Shown: positions 21,655 through 33,930, counted from the stretch's first letter. The stretch is 64,000 nt of DNA from Taudactylus pleione (GCA_031769625.1 JAUIMM010000548.1:558001-622000); one strand, 5' to 3'. Notes: generated by a model not told the origin, from the sequence alone. Program-made: numbers and translations.

Positions 21655-24600
21655 TATTCCATAAGCAGTGTGCTGCACTGTGATACCATACACTGCCCTG
21701 TAGTGCATGGCCCTTCTACACACCGTGCCGTGATACATTGTACCATTATATGCTGTGCTGCACTGTGATACCATACACTGCCCTGTAATGCATGGCCCTT
21801 CTATACACTGTTCTGTGATACATTGTACCATTATATGCTGTGCTGCACTGTGATACCATACACTGCCCTGTAATGCATGGCCCTTCTATACACTGTGCCG
21901 TGATACATTGTACCATTATATGCTTTGCTGTACTGTGATACCATACACTGCCCTGTAATGCATGGCCCTTCTATACACTGTGCCGTGATACATTGTACCA
22001 TTATACGCTGTGCTGCACTGTGATACCATACACTGCCCTGTAATGCATGGCCCTTCTATACACTGTGCCGTGATACATTGTACCATTATATGCTGTGCTG
22101 TACTGTGATACCATACACTGCCCTGTAATGCATGGCCCTTCTATACACTGTTCTGTGATACATTGTACCATTATACGCTGTGCTGCACTGTGATACCATA
22201 CACTGCCCTGTAATGCATGGCCCTTCTATACACTGTTCTGTGATACATTGTACCATTATATGCTGTGCTGCACTGTGATACCATACACTGCCCTGTAATG
22301 CATGGCCCTTCTATACACCGTTCTGTGATACATTGTACCATTATACGCTGTGCTGCACTGTGATACCATACACTGCCCTGTAATGCATGGCCCTTCTATA
22401 CACCGTTCTGTGATACATTGTACCATTATATGCTGTGCTGCACTGTGATACCATACACTGCCCTGTAATGCATGGCCCTTCTATACACTGTGCCGTGATA
22501 CATTGTACCATTATATGCTGTGCTGCACTGTGATACCATACACTGCCCTGTAATGCATGGCCCTTCTATACACTGTGCCGTGATACATTGTACCATTATA
22601 CGCTGTGCTGCACTGTGATACCATACACTGCCCTGTAATGCATGGCCCTTCTATACACTGTGCCGTGATACATTGTACCATTATATGCTGTGCTGTACTG
22701 TGATACCATACACTGCCCTGTAATGCATGGCCCTTCTATACACTGTTCTGTGATACATTGTACCATTATACGCTGTGCTGCACTGTGATACCATACACTG
22801 CCCTGTAATGCATGGCCCTTCTATACACTGTTCTGTGATACATTGTACCATTATATGCTGTGCTGCACTGTGATACCATACACTGCCCTGTAATGCATGG
22901 CCCTTCTATACACTGTGCCGTGATACATTGTACCATTATATGCTTTGCTGTACTGTGATACCATACACTGCCCTGTAATGCATGGCCCTTCTATACACTG
23001 TGCCGTGATACATTGTACCATTATACGCTGTGCTGCACTGTGATACCATACACTGCCCTGTAATGCATGGCCCTTCTATACACTGTGCCGTGATACATTG
23101 TACCATTATATGCTGTGCTGTACTGTGATACCATACACTGCCCTGTAATGCATGGCCCTTCTATACACTGTTCTGTGATACATTGTACCATTATACGCTG
23201 TGCTGCACTGTGATACCATACACTGCCCTGTAATGCATGGCCCTTCTATACACTGTTCTGTGATACATTGTACCATTATATGCTGTGCTGCACTGTGATA
23301 CCATACACTGCCCTGTAATGCATGGCCCTTCTATACACCGTTCTGTGATACATTGTACCATTATACGCTGTGCTGCACTGTGATACCATACACTGCCCTG
23401 TAATGCATGGCCCTTCTATACACCGTTCTGTGATACATTGTACCATTATATGCTGTGCTGCACTGTGATACCATACACTGCCCTGTAATGCATGGCCCTT
23501 CTATACACTGTGCCGTGATACATTGTACCATTATATGCTGTGCTGCACTGTGATACCATACACTGCCCTGTAATGCATGGCCCTTCTATACACCGTTCCG
23601 TGATACATTGTACCATTATATGCTGTGCTGCACTGTGATACCATACACTGCCCTGTAATGCATGGCCCTTCTATACACCGTTCTGTGATACATTGTACCA
23701 TTATATGCTGTGCTGCACTGTGATACCATACACTGCCCTGTAATGCATGGCCCTTCTATACACTGTGCCGTGATACATTGTACCATTATATGCTGTGCTG
23801 CACTGTGATACCATACACTGCCCTGTAATGCATGGCCCTTCTATACACTGTGCCGTGATACATTGTACCATTATACGCTGTGCTGCACTGTGATACCATA
23901 CACTGCCCTGTAATGCATGGCCCTTCTATACACTGTGCCGTGATACATTGTACCATTATATGCTGTGCTGTACTGTGATACCATACACTGCCCTGTAATG
24001 CATGGCCCTTCTATACACTGTTCTGTGATACATTGTACCATTATACGCTGTGCTGCACTGTGATACCATACACTGCCCTGTAATGCATGGCCCTTCTATA
24101 CACTGTTCTGTGATACATTGTACCATTATATGCTGTGCTGCACTGTGATACCATACACTGCCCTGTAATGCATGGCCCTTCTATACACTGTGCCGTGATA
24201 CATTGTACCATTATATGCTTTGCTGTACTGTGATACCATACACTGCCCTGTAATGCATGGCCCTTCTATACACTGTGCCGTGATACATTGTACCATTATA
24301 CGCTGTGCTGCACTGTGATACCATACACTGCCCTGTAATGCATGGCCCTTCTATACACTGTGCCGTGATACATTGTACCATTATATGCTGTGCTGTACTG
24401 TGATACCATACACTGCCCTGTAATGCATGGCCCTTCTATACACTGTTCTGTGATACATTGTACCATTATACGCTGTGCTGCACTGTGATACCATACACTG
24501 CCCTGTAATGCATGGCCCTTCTATACACTGTTCTGTGATACATTGTACCATTATATGCTGTGCTGCACTGTGATACCATACACTGCCCTGTAATGCATGG

Positions 24601-24905
24601 CCCTTCTATACACCGTTCTGTGATACATTGTACCATTATACGCTGTGCTGCACTGTGATACCATACACTGCCCTGTAATGCATGGCCCTTCTATACACCG
24701 TTCTGTGATACATTGTACCATTATATGCTGTGCTGCACTGTGATACCATACACTGCCCTGTAATGCATGGCCCTTCTATACACTGTGCCGTGATACATTG
24801 TACCATTATATGCTGTGCTGCACTGTGATACCATACACTGCCCTGTAATGCATGGCCCTTCTATACACCGTTCCGTGATACATTGTACCATTATATGCTG
24901 TGCTG
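21655..24905. repeat. 85-bp satellite, about 38 copies with higher-order structure
   Basis: Monomer of 85 bp containing gataccatacactgccctg, taatgcatggcccttctata and tgatacattgtaccattata. Variant monomers recur at multiples of the period. The rare tgctttgctgtactg variant lies at 21921, 22941 and 24216, offsets of 1020 (12 monomers) and 1275 (15 monomers). Divergence between monomers is only a few positions, indicating recent amplification in blocks. It is non-coding. Confidence 0.95.
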
Positions 24906-25258
24906 CAATATATTGTATTCCTACACACTGTATTGAGATTTATTGCACCACTGTATAATGCCCAGGGATATACTGTACCACTGTACACTGATGTGATATA
25001 TACTGCTCTGTGATATACTGTACCACTGCACGCTGCTGTGTGATATACTGTACCACTGTACACTGATGTGATGTATACTGCTCTGTGATATACTGTACAC
25101 TGATGTGTGATATACTGTACCATGTACGCTGCTGTGTAATATATTGTATTACTATACGCTGTGATGTAATATATACTGCTCTGTGATATACTGTACCATG
25201 TACGCTGCTGTGTGATATACTGTACCATGTACGCTGCTGTGTGATATACTGTACCACT
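24906..25258. repeat. degenerate tandem repeat, 26-30 bp period, flanking the 85-bp satellite
   Basis: Diverged copies of a short unit of the ctgtgatatactgtaccact / gtacgctgctgtg type. The unit resembles a sub-part of the 85-bp monomer and may be its ancestor. The stretch is interrupted by the elements at 25259 and 25562 and resumes at 26288. Confidence 0.8.
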
Positions 25259-25533
25259 CAGCCGTAACTAGACTTTTTGGTGCCCTGTGCCAGAAAGAGC
25301 ATTGGCGCCCCCCTCATTTTTCAAAGGGACATAATACACCCAAAAAAGGGGAATGGCTTCACGGGGAAGGGCCAGGGAAGAGATAGCAGAGGCCAGGAGA
25401 TGCTGGGGATGAAATAGGAGGAATCTACAAGTGAGAATGATAAGAAAAATACATTTGACAGGCCCAAACAGCGCCCCCTGACCTGTGGTGCCCTGTGCCT
25501 GGCACCGGCCGCACTACCCTAGCTACGGCCCTG
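25259..25533. mobile_element. hAT-like non-autonomous element
   Basis: Ends cagccgtaactagac and ctagctacggccctg are inverted, with a perfect 8-bp duplication gtaccact (25251-25258 and 25534-25541). The word ggtgccctgtgcc occurs near both ends. hAT assignment follows from the perfect 8-bp duplication and CAG termini. Confidence 0.88.
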
Positions 25534-25561
25534 GTACCACTGTACGCTGTTCTGTGATATA

Positions 25562-26287
25562 GGGGTCTAGTTACTAAGCAGTGTTAGGAGACAGAGTGAA
25601 AAGTGATAAGGTGCCAGCCAATCAGCTCCCAACTGTCATCTCACAGGCTGTGTTTGAAAAATGACAGTTGGGAGCTGATTGGCTGGTACCTTATCACTTT
25701 CATATCACTTTTCACTCTGGGCCTGATTCAGACCTGCTCGCAAGCGGGTCGTTGGTGGCCCAGTGCGCATGCGCACGATGGAGCCGGCTCCGTCGTGCGC
25801 TTGCGCGAGACCCGGATAGCGAAGGGCAAACCGTCGCTCCGGGTCTCGTACCAAAGGGGGCGTGCTGTCGATGTTGAGTGACAGCACGCCCCCTTTGGTG
25901 GGCGTGCCGGGGGAGTGGCTGCCCAGACGGAGGCATTCCCATGGGAACGCCTACCGTCTGGGGCTGGCCCCACTGACATCACTAGTGATGTCAGTGGGAG
26001 TGATTTCGGCTCTGGTAGAGCCGAAAGCACTCTAGGGCTTGTGGCAACAAGACCTTACCACAAGGGTCTCGTCACAAGCCCGATGGTCGCGATGGTCAAG
26101 ACCATCGCGACCATCTTCCTGGCTGCTCGCTATAGCTGTGGGGTGGTCACCCACAGCTATGCGAGCGGCCTGGAGACCGCTCTGAAAAACAAGCAGGACG
26201 GCCCTGATTCAGAGCGAGCGCTCTGTCAGAGCGTCCGGCTCTGAATCGGGGCCTCTGCCTCCTAACACCGCTTAGTAAATAGACCCC
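25562..26287. mobile_element. MITE with ggggtcta ends, hosting a second MITE
   Basis: Ends ggggtctagttactaagc and gcttagtaaatagacccc, with ATA duplications (25559-25561, 26288-26290). Left arm sub-terminal palindrome: ccagccaatcagctcccaac pairs with gttgggagctgattggctgg (25615-25685). The right portion is split by the MITE at 25719-26253. A fragment with the same end lies at 54541. Confidence 0.85.
25719..26253 (+). mobile_element. MITE, multi-hairpin subfamily (copy E, nested)
   Basis: Starts gggcctgattcagacctgc, ends ctctgaatcggggcc, with TCT duplications (25716-25718, 26254-26256). This is the clearest example of the hairpin chain. From left to right: cgcatgcgcac/gtgcgcttgcg, gagacccgga/tccgggtctc, ccaaagggggcgtgctgtc/gacagcacgccccctttgg, cagacgg (25924-25930)/ccgtctg (25954-25960), cccactgacatcac/gtgatgtcagtggg, ttcggctc/gagccgaa, gggcttgtg/cacaagccc, gatggtcgcgatggtc/gaccatcgcgaccatc, tagctgtgg/ccacagcta. 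No coding capacity. Confidence 0.92.
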
Positions 26288-26468
26288 ATATACTGCTCTG
26301 TGATCTATTGTTATCACTATACGCTGTGCTGTATACTGCTCTGTGATATACTGTACGCTGCTGTGTGATATATTGTGATCACTATACGCTGTGATGTATA
26401 CTGCTCTTTGATATACTGTACGCTGCTGTGTGATATATTGTTATGACTATACGCTGTGCTGTGATATA
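26288..26468. repeat. degenerate short-period tandem repeat (continuation)
   Basis: Resumes the unit of the tatactgctctgtgat / ctgtgatatactgtacgctg type seen at 24906-25258, after the inserted elements. Confidence 0.75.
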
Positions 26469-26940
26469 CGAGGTATGTCTATAAAATAACGAGACTGATT
26501 CCACCTAGTAAACAAAGCAGTCAGAACCGGTTCTAGCTGCATATGTAGTAACCTTGAACTACTCTGTACCTGCATGACCAGCAGCGACACTCTATGACGT
26601 TCAGTTGATTGCGAGTCGCCATGTAATTTGGTTGTGTTCTCTGTATAGTGCCGAAAAAATGCTAAGTGTAAAAGCGAACAATGTGTCCATTTGAAAATGT
26701 TAGTAACATTTTTTTTATATCAAGGGAGTAATTTTGCAAGAATGGGTCCCAGAAGGCACAACAGTAACCAGCATTATTATAAGGAAGTTTGGAAAAAGCT
26801 GAGATAAAGAGTCAGAAAAAAACGGCCGCAACTGTGGAAAAATGGTTTCATTCTTCACCAGGACAACGCGCCCGCTCACACAGCACTTTCTGTGACCGAC
26901 AATCACATTACTACACTTATACATCCTCCATACTCACCAG
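26469..26940 (+). mobile_element. mariner element, 5' part plus transposase fragment
   Basis: Left end cgaggtatgtctataaaata follows TA, as expected for a mariner of the group with ataaaataacgagactgatt termini. After internal loss, 26820-26940 reads in frame as RPQLWKNGFILHQDNAPAHT and then ALSVTDNHITTLIHPPYSPG. This contains the mariner catalytic signature HQDNAPAH (Asp codon 26862-26864) and the conserved PPYSPDL-type block (here PPYSPG). The rest of the gene is replaced by a tandem array of this segment, and no right end is visible. Confidence 0.88.
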
Positions 26941-29056
26941 GACGCATTGTCTGATCACATAGCATTTTCTGTGACTGACAGTCACATTACTACACTTATA
27001 CATCCTCCATACTCACCAGGAGAACGCGCCTGCTCACATAGCATTTTCTGTGACTGACAGTCACATTACTACACTTATACATCCTCCATACTCACCAGGA
27101 GAACGCGCCTGCTCACACAGCACTTTCTGTGACCGACAATCACATTACTACACTTATACATCCTCCATACTCACCAGGACAATGCGCCTGATCACACAGC
27201 ACTTTCTGTGACCGACAGTCACATTACTACACTTATACATCCTCCATACTCACCAGGACAATGCGCCTGATCACACAGCACTTTCTGTGACCGACAGTCA
27301 CATTACTACACTTATACATCCTCCATACTCACCAGGAGAACGCGCCTGCTCACACAGCACTTTCTGTGACCGACAGTCACATTACTACACTTATACATCC
27401 TCCATACTCACCAGGACAACGCGCCTGATCACACAGCACTTTCTGTGACCGACAGTCACATTACTACACTTATACATCCTCCATACTCACCAGGACAACG
27501 CGCCTGATCACACAGCACTTTCTGTGACCGACAATCACATTACTACACTTATACATCCTCCATACTCACCAGGACGCATTGTCTGATCACATAGCATTTT
27601 CTGTGACTGACAGTCACATTACTACACTTATACATCCTCCATACTCACCAGGAGAACGCGCCTGCTCACATAGCATTTTCTGTGACTGACAGTCACATTA
27701 CTACACTTATACATCCTCCATACTCACCAGGAGAACGCGCCTGCTCACACAGCACTTTCTGTGACCGACAATCACATTACTACACTTATACATCCTCCAT
27801 ACTCACCAGGACAATGCGCCTGATCACACAGCACTTTCTGTGACCGACAGTCACATTACTACACTTATACATCCTCCATACTCACCAGGACAATGCGCCT
27901 GATCACACAGCACTTTCTGTGACCGACAGTCACATTACTACACTTATACATCCTCCATACTCACCAGGAGAACGCGCCTGCTCACACAGCACTTTCTGTG
28001 ACCGACAGTCACATTACTACACTTATACATCCTCCATACTCACCAGGACAACGCGCCTGATCACACAGCACTTTCTGTGACCGACAGTCACATTACTACA
28101 CTTATACATCCTCCATACTCACCAGGACAACGCGCCTGATCACACAGCACTTTCTGTGACCGACAATCACATTACTACACTTATACATCCTCCATACTCA
28201 CCAGGACAACGCGCCTGATCACACAGCACTTTCTGTGACCGACAGTCACATTACTACACTTATACATCCTCCATACTCACCAGGACAACGCGCCTGATCA
28301 CATAGCACTTTCTGTGACCGACAGTCACATTACTACACTTATACATCCTCCATACTCACCAGGACAATGCGCATGATCACACAGCACTTTCTGTGACCGA
28401 CAATCACATTACTACACTTATACATCCTCCATACTCACCAGGACAACGCGCCTGATCACATAGCACTTTCTGTGACCGACAGTCACATTACTACACTTAT
28501 ACATCCTCCATATTCACCAGGACAACGCGCCTGATCACACAGCACTTTCTGTGACCGACAATCACATTACTACACTTATACATCCTCCATACTCACCAGG
28601 AGAACGCGCCTGATCACATAGCACTTTCTGTGACCGACAGTCACATTACTACACTTATACATCCTCCATACTCACCAGGACAACGCGCCTGATCACACAG
28701 CACTTTCTGTGACCGACAATCACATTACTACACTTATACATCCTCCATACTCACCAGGACAATGCGCCTGATCACACAGCACTTTCTGTGACTGACAGTC
28801 ACATTACTACACTTATACATCCTCCATACTCACCAGGACAATGCGCCTGATCACATAGCATTTTCTGTGACTGACAGTCACATTACTACACTTATACATC
28901 CTCCATACTCACCAGGACAACGCGCCTGATCACATAGCACTTTCTGTGACCGACAATCACATTACTACACTTATACATCCTCCATACTCACCAGGACAAT
29001 GCGCCTGATCACATGGCACTTTCTGTGACCGACAATCACATTACTACACTTATACA
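26862..29056 (+). repeat. 79-bp satellite derived from mariner transposase catalytic segment, about 28 copies
   Basis: Every monomer repeats the coding segment from gacaacgcgcc through tcacattactacacttatac to atactcaccag, that is, the DNAPAHTALSVTDSHITTLI part of mariner transposase. The period is 79 bp (the word actcaccag ends at 26940, 27019 and 27098). As 79 is not a multiple of three, the frame is broken at each junction. An eight-monomer block (632 bp) at 26941-27572 is duplicated at 27573-28204, recognised by the rare gacgcattgtctgatcac variant at each start. Confidence 0.93.
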
Positions 29057-29064
29057 TTGATACT

Positions 29065-29190
29065 GTGATTGTCGAAGTGTAGTAATGTGATTGTCGGTCA
29101 CAGAAAGTGCTATGTGATCAGGCGCATTGTCCTGGTGAGTATGGAGGATGTATAAGTGTAGTAATGTGATTGTCAGTCACAGAAAGTGCT
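29065..29190 (-). repeat. inverted monomers at the end of the 79-bp array
   Basis: About 1.5 monomers in reverse orientation (gtgattgtcggtcacagaaa, gtcctggtgagtatggagg). Together with the last forward monomer they form a palindrome centred near 29060. Confidence 0.9.
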
Positions 29191-30054
29191 GGTACTGCTC
29201 GCTATATAGTTGGTGCAAGTTTCGATGGTGCATCTAAAGAAGACTCACCTAGACGGGTTTCCGCAGACGTAAGGCGCTGCAAGTGGGCGTCTCCGTTTTA
29301 GCGCAATCGCCCATGTCTTTAACATAAGACGCAGCCGCATCTCCGTACGACTCCGAGTCAGGACCTCTACCATTATTAGTGCAGCGAGTATCTTCTCTCT
29401 TCCCGATTACTGCATGAGTGATGCGCGGCTGTAATCTGCTGTACAGTGCAACTCCCAACACCATGAGTCCCACTGTACAGCTCACTCTTATATAACAGAG
29501 CGTTCCATAGAGAAGACACTCTTCACTGAGATTTAATTGGTTGCAGAACCTCAACGTTATTATTGTCTTTAAACATGAGAAACCCGGTCCGTGTGACAGA
29601 AGGTAACTAGAGTACATAGCGTTCCCACTAGGCTGTTTCAGCGGGGCGGAGCGCCTGCCCTATAACTGAAGGGCAGAAAGCACCCTGCGCTCCAGTGCGG
29701 CGCCCCGCTGAGACATCCTACGTGTTCTGTCTCCACCCGTGGGTCGCAGTGAGCCGCGGGTGGTCAAAACGGCAGCGTGGTGGTCACCACCGGTGAATGG
29801 ATGCTGGGGGCATGCGCCCGGCATCCATTCACAGTGACTGCAGCGCTTTTGGGCTGCCCGGCATGTCCGTAGGTGCCGGGCACGCCCCCAGGAGTGATGA
29901 AAAGGGGGCACGTCATAAAGACACGCCCCCTTTTTGGGCGCGCACGCAGAAGTGCCCTATCTCTAGGTCCGGTGCTCTGCCTGCTGCCGGACCTAGAGAG
30001 AAACTAGTACACACATTTCTGCTGCTCCTTCCCTCTAACACCACTGGAAAGGTT
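29191..30054. other. unassigned DNA with a GC-rich palindromic block
   Basis: 29191-29610 shows nothing recognisable. 29630-30000 is GC-rich and full of inverted motifs (cagcggggcg / cgccccgctg, ggatgctgggggcatgcgcc / gcccggcatcc, tcataaagacacgcccccttt), resembling a MITE without clear ends. 30005-30054 (tttctgctgctccttccc, taacaccactgg) is repeated in diverged form at 32235-32290. Confidence 0.5.
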
Positions 30055-30094
30055 TTAGGGCCTGATTCAGCAAGGATAGCAATTGCAAATCTGC

Positions 30095-31310
30095 ACGCAC
30101 TCTATAGATATATGATGTATACACGCAGGCTATAGATATATGATGTATACACGCAGGCTATAGATATATGATGTATACACGCAGGCTATAGATATATGAT
30201 ATATACACGCAGGCTATAGATATATGATGTATACACGCAGGCTATAGATATATGATATATACACGCAGGCTATAGATATATGATATATACACGCAGGCTA
30301 TAGATATATGATGTATACACGCAGGCTATAGATATATGCAAGCTATAGATATATGATGTATGCACGCAGGCTATAGATATATGATGTATGCATGCAGGCT
30401 ATAGATATATGCAAGCTATAGATATATGATGTATGCACGCAGGCTATAGATATATGATGTATGCACGCAGGCTATAGATATATGATGTATGCACGCAGGC
30501 TATAGATATATATGCACGCAGGCTATAGATATATGATGTATGCAGGCAGGCTATAGATATATAATGTATGCACGCAGGCTATAGATATATGCAAGCTATA
30601 GATATATGGTGTATGCAGGCAGGCTATAGATATATGATGTATGCACGCAGGCTATAGATTTATGATATATACACGCAGGCTATAGATATATGATGTATAC
30701 ACGCAGGCTATAGATATATGATATATACACGCAGGCTATAGATATATGATGTATACACGCAGGCTATAGATATATGATGTATACACGCAGGCTATAGATA
30801 TATGCAAGCTATAGATATATGATGTATGCACGCAGGCTATAGATATATGATGTATGCACGCAGGCTATAGATATATGCAAGCTATAGATATATGATGTAT
30901 GCACGCAGGCTATAGATATATGATGTATGCACGCAGGCTATAGATATATGATGTATGCACGCAGGCTATAGATATATATGCAGGCAGGCTATAGATATAT
31001 AATGTACGCACGCAGGCTATAGATATATGCAAGCTATAGATATATGGTGTATGCACGCAGGCTATAGATATATGATGTATGCACGCAGGCTATAGATATA
31101 TGATGTATGCACGCAGGCTATAGATATATGCAAGCTATAGATATATGGTGTATGCAGGCAGGCTATAGATATATGATGTATGCACGCAGGCTATAGATAT
31201 ATGATGTATGCACGCAGGCTATAGCTATATGATGTAAGCACACAGGCTATAGATATATGATGTATACACGCAGGCTATAGATACGGTATATGATGTTTAC
31301 ACACAGGCAG
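30095..31310. repeat. 28-bp AT-rich tandem array, about 45 copies
   Basis: Unit caggctatagatatatgatg plus tatacacg. Variants are tatgcacg, tatgcagg and a short form (gcaagctatagatatat). Long and short forms occur in recurring order, so blocks were copied together. The array lies wholly within the element at 30058-32163. Confidence 0.93.
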
Positions 31311-31491
31311 TTTTTCAATTGCGATCCTTGCAATAATGCTAATGCAGCAGGAGGTGTATGACACCCCCTGTATGACACCCCCTGCTGCATTTGCAATCCC
31401 AGCACTGCGACGGAGGATGCAGACAGGGATCACCATCGCTGGTAGATGGTCGCGATGGTGGATGGCGCTGGGCCTTCGGCTAGCTGAGTAA

Positions 31492-31877
31492 GGGCTATTT
31501 CACACACAGCGGTTTTTACCGCGTAGTAAATTTAATTAGGTATGTAAACGGATGGGTCCTTTCAGACGGCATGGTCGCCCGTGTTACAGCCGAGAATATC
31601 CACTGACAAGGATGGCTGCCGTGCCGTGCCCGTGCCGTCAGTGAAGCACAATTTGTAATGTTTCCTTTCGCACACACCGGTTTTTCTTACCTTGTACCCG
31701 CCCACAACTCCATCTGCTGCTGCTGCTGCGCATGCCTACTGCATTAAGATAACTAACCACAACATTAAAAACGTCTCAAAGCCGCTGCACGTGAAAGGAA
31801 CTAATTACTGTCAAAAAACGGCCGGCTTTGGTCAGTTTTTTGCCGGCCGGTGACAACCAGCGTGTGTGAAATCGCCC
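31492..31877. mobile_element. Harbinger-like MITE
   Basis: Ends gggctatttcacacacagcgg (first 20 bases diagnostic) and cagcgtgtgtgaaatcgccc, with TAA duplications at 31489-31491 and 31878-31880. It is nested in the 30058-32163 element. Confidence 0.88.
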
Positions 31878-32163
31878 TAACCTCCAGCGTACTCAGGCTG
31901 GTCGGCTTGCGAGCCCAGGACACTGCGTTCATCAACGCAGATCCTGGGCTAGCAACTCCCGGAAAACGAGGCGTATACATGCCCCCGTTTCTGGGAAAAG
32001 TGGCCGCCCCCCGCACTGCCCATTAAATGCCTCTGCCTGCCAATCAGGCAGAGGCATTCAAGGGTTTAAGTGTGACTAGGCAGGACCCATTCTACACATT
32101 CACAGAATGGGGCCTGCGTCTGCGCAGATTCTCGATAATCGGGAATCTGCGATCAGCAGGCCC

Positions 32164-32945
32164 TTAGCACAGCATAAGCACATTTCCTGCTGACACCCCT
32201 GTCATGTGACCCCCTTCATGTGACAGAAGGCAACTAGGAGTACTCACGTTGTTTCTGCAGCTCCTTCCCATGTAACACCACTGGAAGGGTCTGTCAGCAC
32301 AGTGTAAGAACATCTCCCTCTAACACCTCCTTCATGTGACACCTCTCCCGTAATGTGATGCCCCCCGTAATGTAGTACCAACCATAGATTGACACCCCAC
32401 TGCATGTGAGCGCCCACTACGTGTGACCCCCCCCCCCACCTTCATCTGACATATTCCTGCATGTGAGACACAGGAGGAGAGTTGGGTGGCAATTACTATA
32501 TAATAGTATAATAATTATTGGGAGGAACGCCCACTCTCTATGACATGTACAATGATGTAATCGGGGGCGTGGTGCTGTAGCGCAGTGTATTTAATTTTTA
32601 ATATTTACAGCAGATTCAATAACGAGCATTTTATAATAATTGGCATCTACATGTTACTCCGTGTTATTAATAAATGTCCCCTAATTAATCAGACCAGATC
32701 AGATCCACATCATCCTGTGGTTAAGGGGATACTGTGGAGGCAGCCATTTTATATTCCCACGTCACCCCTCAGTGATGTCACTGGTCCCCAGGGAGCAGAT
32801 AGGCTGTATCCCCATTGTTACCAGCTCAGTGCACAAGATGGCTGCCTCCGCTATGTACTTTGCTAGTAATAGTAACTAATATAACTTTGCACATTGACCT
32901 TATGTTGTTACTAAGCAGTATGATGGAGTATAGTCCTTACAGAAC
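32164..32945. other. unassigned intronic DNA
   Basis: Contains local repeats of an older tandem family (cttcatgtgacagaaggcaac, ccttcccatgtaacaccactgg, ccttcatgtgaca) and a C run at about 32428-32437. No gene seen. Confidence 0.5.
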
Positions 32946-32948
32946 AAT

Positions 32949-33547
32949 GGGCCTGATTCAGAGCCGGACGCAATTAGCGCTAGCTTGTCCAGAAAATAGG
33001 GCTGGCTATTCAAATGAACCGTTCGCTGTTTGCGGTCTGTTCCCGCCTCTAGGTCTGAACGAGCGAACAAAACTTGCGGTCGTTTTTTGCAAAAATACGC
33101 CCCCTGGCCGCTCGCATCCTACGTCATGTCCGCTATTTATTAGATTAATCGAGTACATCAACCAGCATATGAACTGCTCGCTATTCTTGTGGTTGGTTTT
33201 TGCTACCACAATCTTGCGAGTAGTTCTGACTATAAAATAACCCAGTGACGTGGTCAATGACGCTGCTGTTTTAATTATGTACACCCATAAAACGCCCGTT
33301 TTGACCTTTAAGCATGCCTGCGTTCGGATCTCCACTCCCCGTTTTCAAGCACCTTCCCCTGTTACCACCCACATACGCCTCATTCTGTCACTCAGAATAG
33401 CAGGCATTCGCTATTTTGCGAGCACACGATTTTCGGCCGCACTGATTGGTTCGCGCATGCGTATTACGATCCGTACGCATGCGCAGCGGGGCAAACATCG
33501 CTCGGAGCGAACGAGCAGCCACTTGCGTCCGGCTCTGAATCAGGCCC
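32949..33547 (+). mobile_element. MITE, attagattaatcgagtac-type subfamily (copy F)
   Basis: Starts gggcctgattcagagccgg, ends ccggctctgaatcaggccc, with AAT duplications (32946-32948, 33548-33550). It shares a long interior with the elements at 42461-43059 and 44526-45118, for example cgctatttattagattaatc and cctttaagcatgcctgcg. The interior is not a hairpin chain apart from a gcgcatgcgtattac / gtacgcatgcgc pair near the right end. Confidence 0.88.
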
Positions 33548-33550
33548 AAT

Positions 33551-33927
33551 GACCCCTAGTATGCAAATTAGCATTCAATTGTACAGTACTACATGTAATA
33601 GCTATCCCTCAGAGCTGGGAGTACGTCTGTTTGTGACTGAGCTGGGAAAAGTATTCAGGTCTGGTAAGAGTTTAACCCATTGAGTGCAGCAGGTTCTGGA
33701 GATGAACGAGTCACGAGAGGTGTCTGTTATACCGGGGACTATCTAAAGCGGTTCCCAATTCAGACAGACAGCGAGAGTCCTCCGTTAACCCCTGCACCGC
33801 CAACGTGCACAGCTCGGGAGAATCGCTGCCGTGCCTCCAGCCAGCATGGGCACTGAAGGGGTTAAAGTGTGGTGTACAGCAACCGCATTACCCTAATCCC
33901 AGCCCTCCGACACCCGTGTTTATAGAG
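33551..33927. other. unassigned DNA
   Basis: About 380 bp with no gene or repeat recognised. Confidence 0.5.
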
Positions 33928-33930
33928 TAA

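Larger units (their letters stand above)
30058..32163. mobile_element. 2.1 kb non-autonomous element enclosing a 28-bp array
   Basis: Begins gggcctgattcagcaagg and ends tctgcgatcagcaggccc, with TTA duplications (30055-30057, 32164-32166). Sub-terminal inverted words: aaggatagcaattgc near 30071 and gcaattgcgatcc-type sequence near 31316. The flanking sequence joined across it matches a neighbouring paralogous stretch near 32280-32300, supporting the insertion. It contains the array at 30095-31310 and a nested MITE at 31492-31877. Confidence 0.7.
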
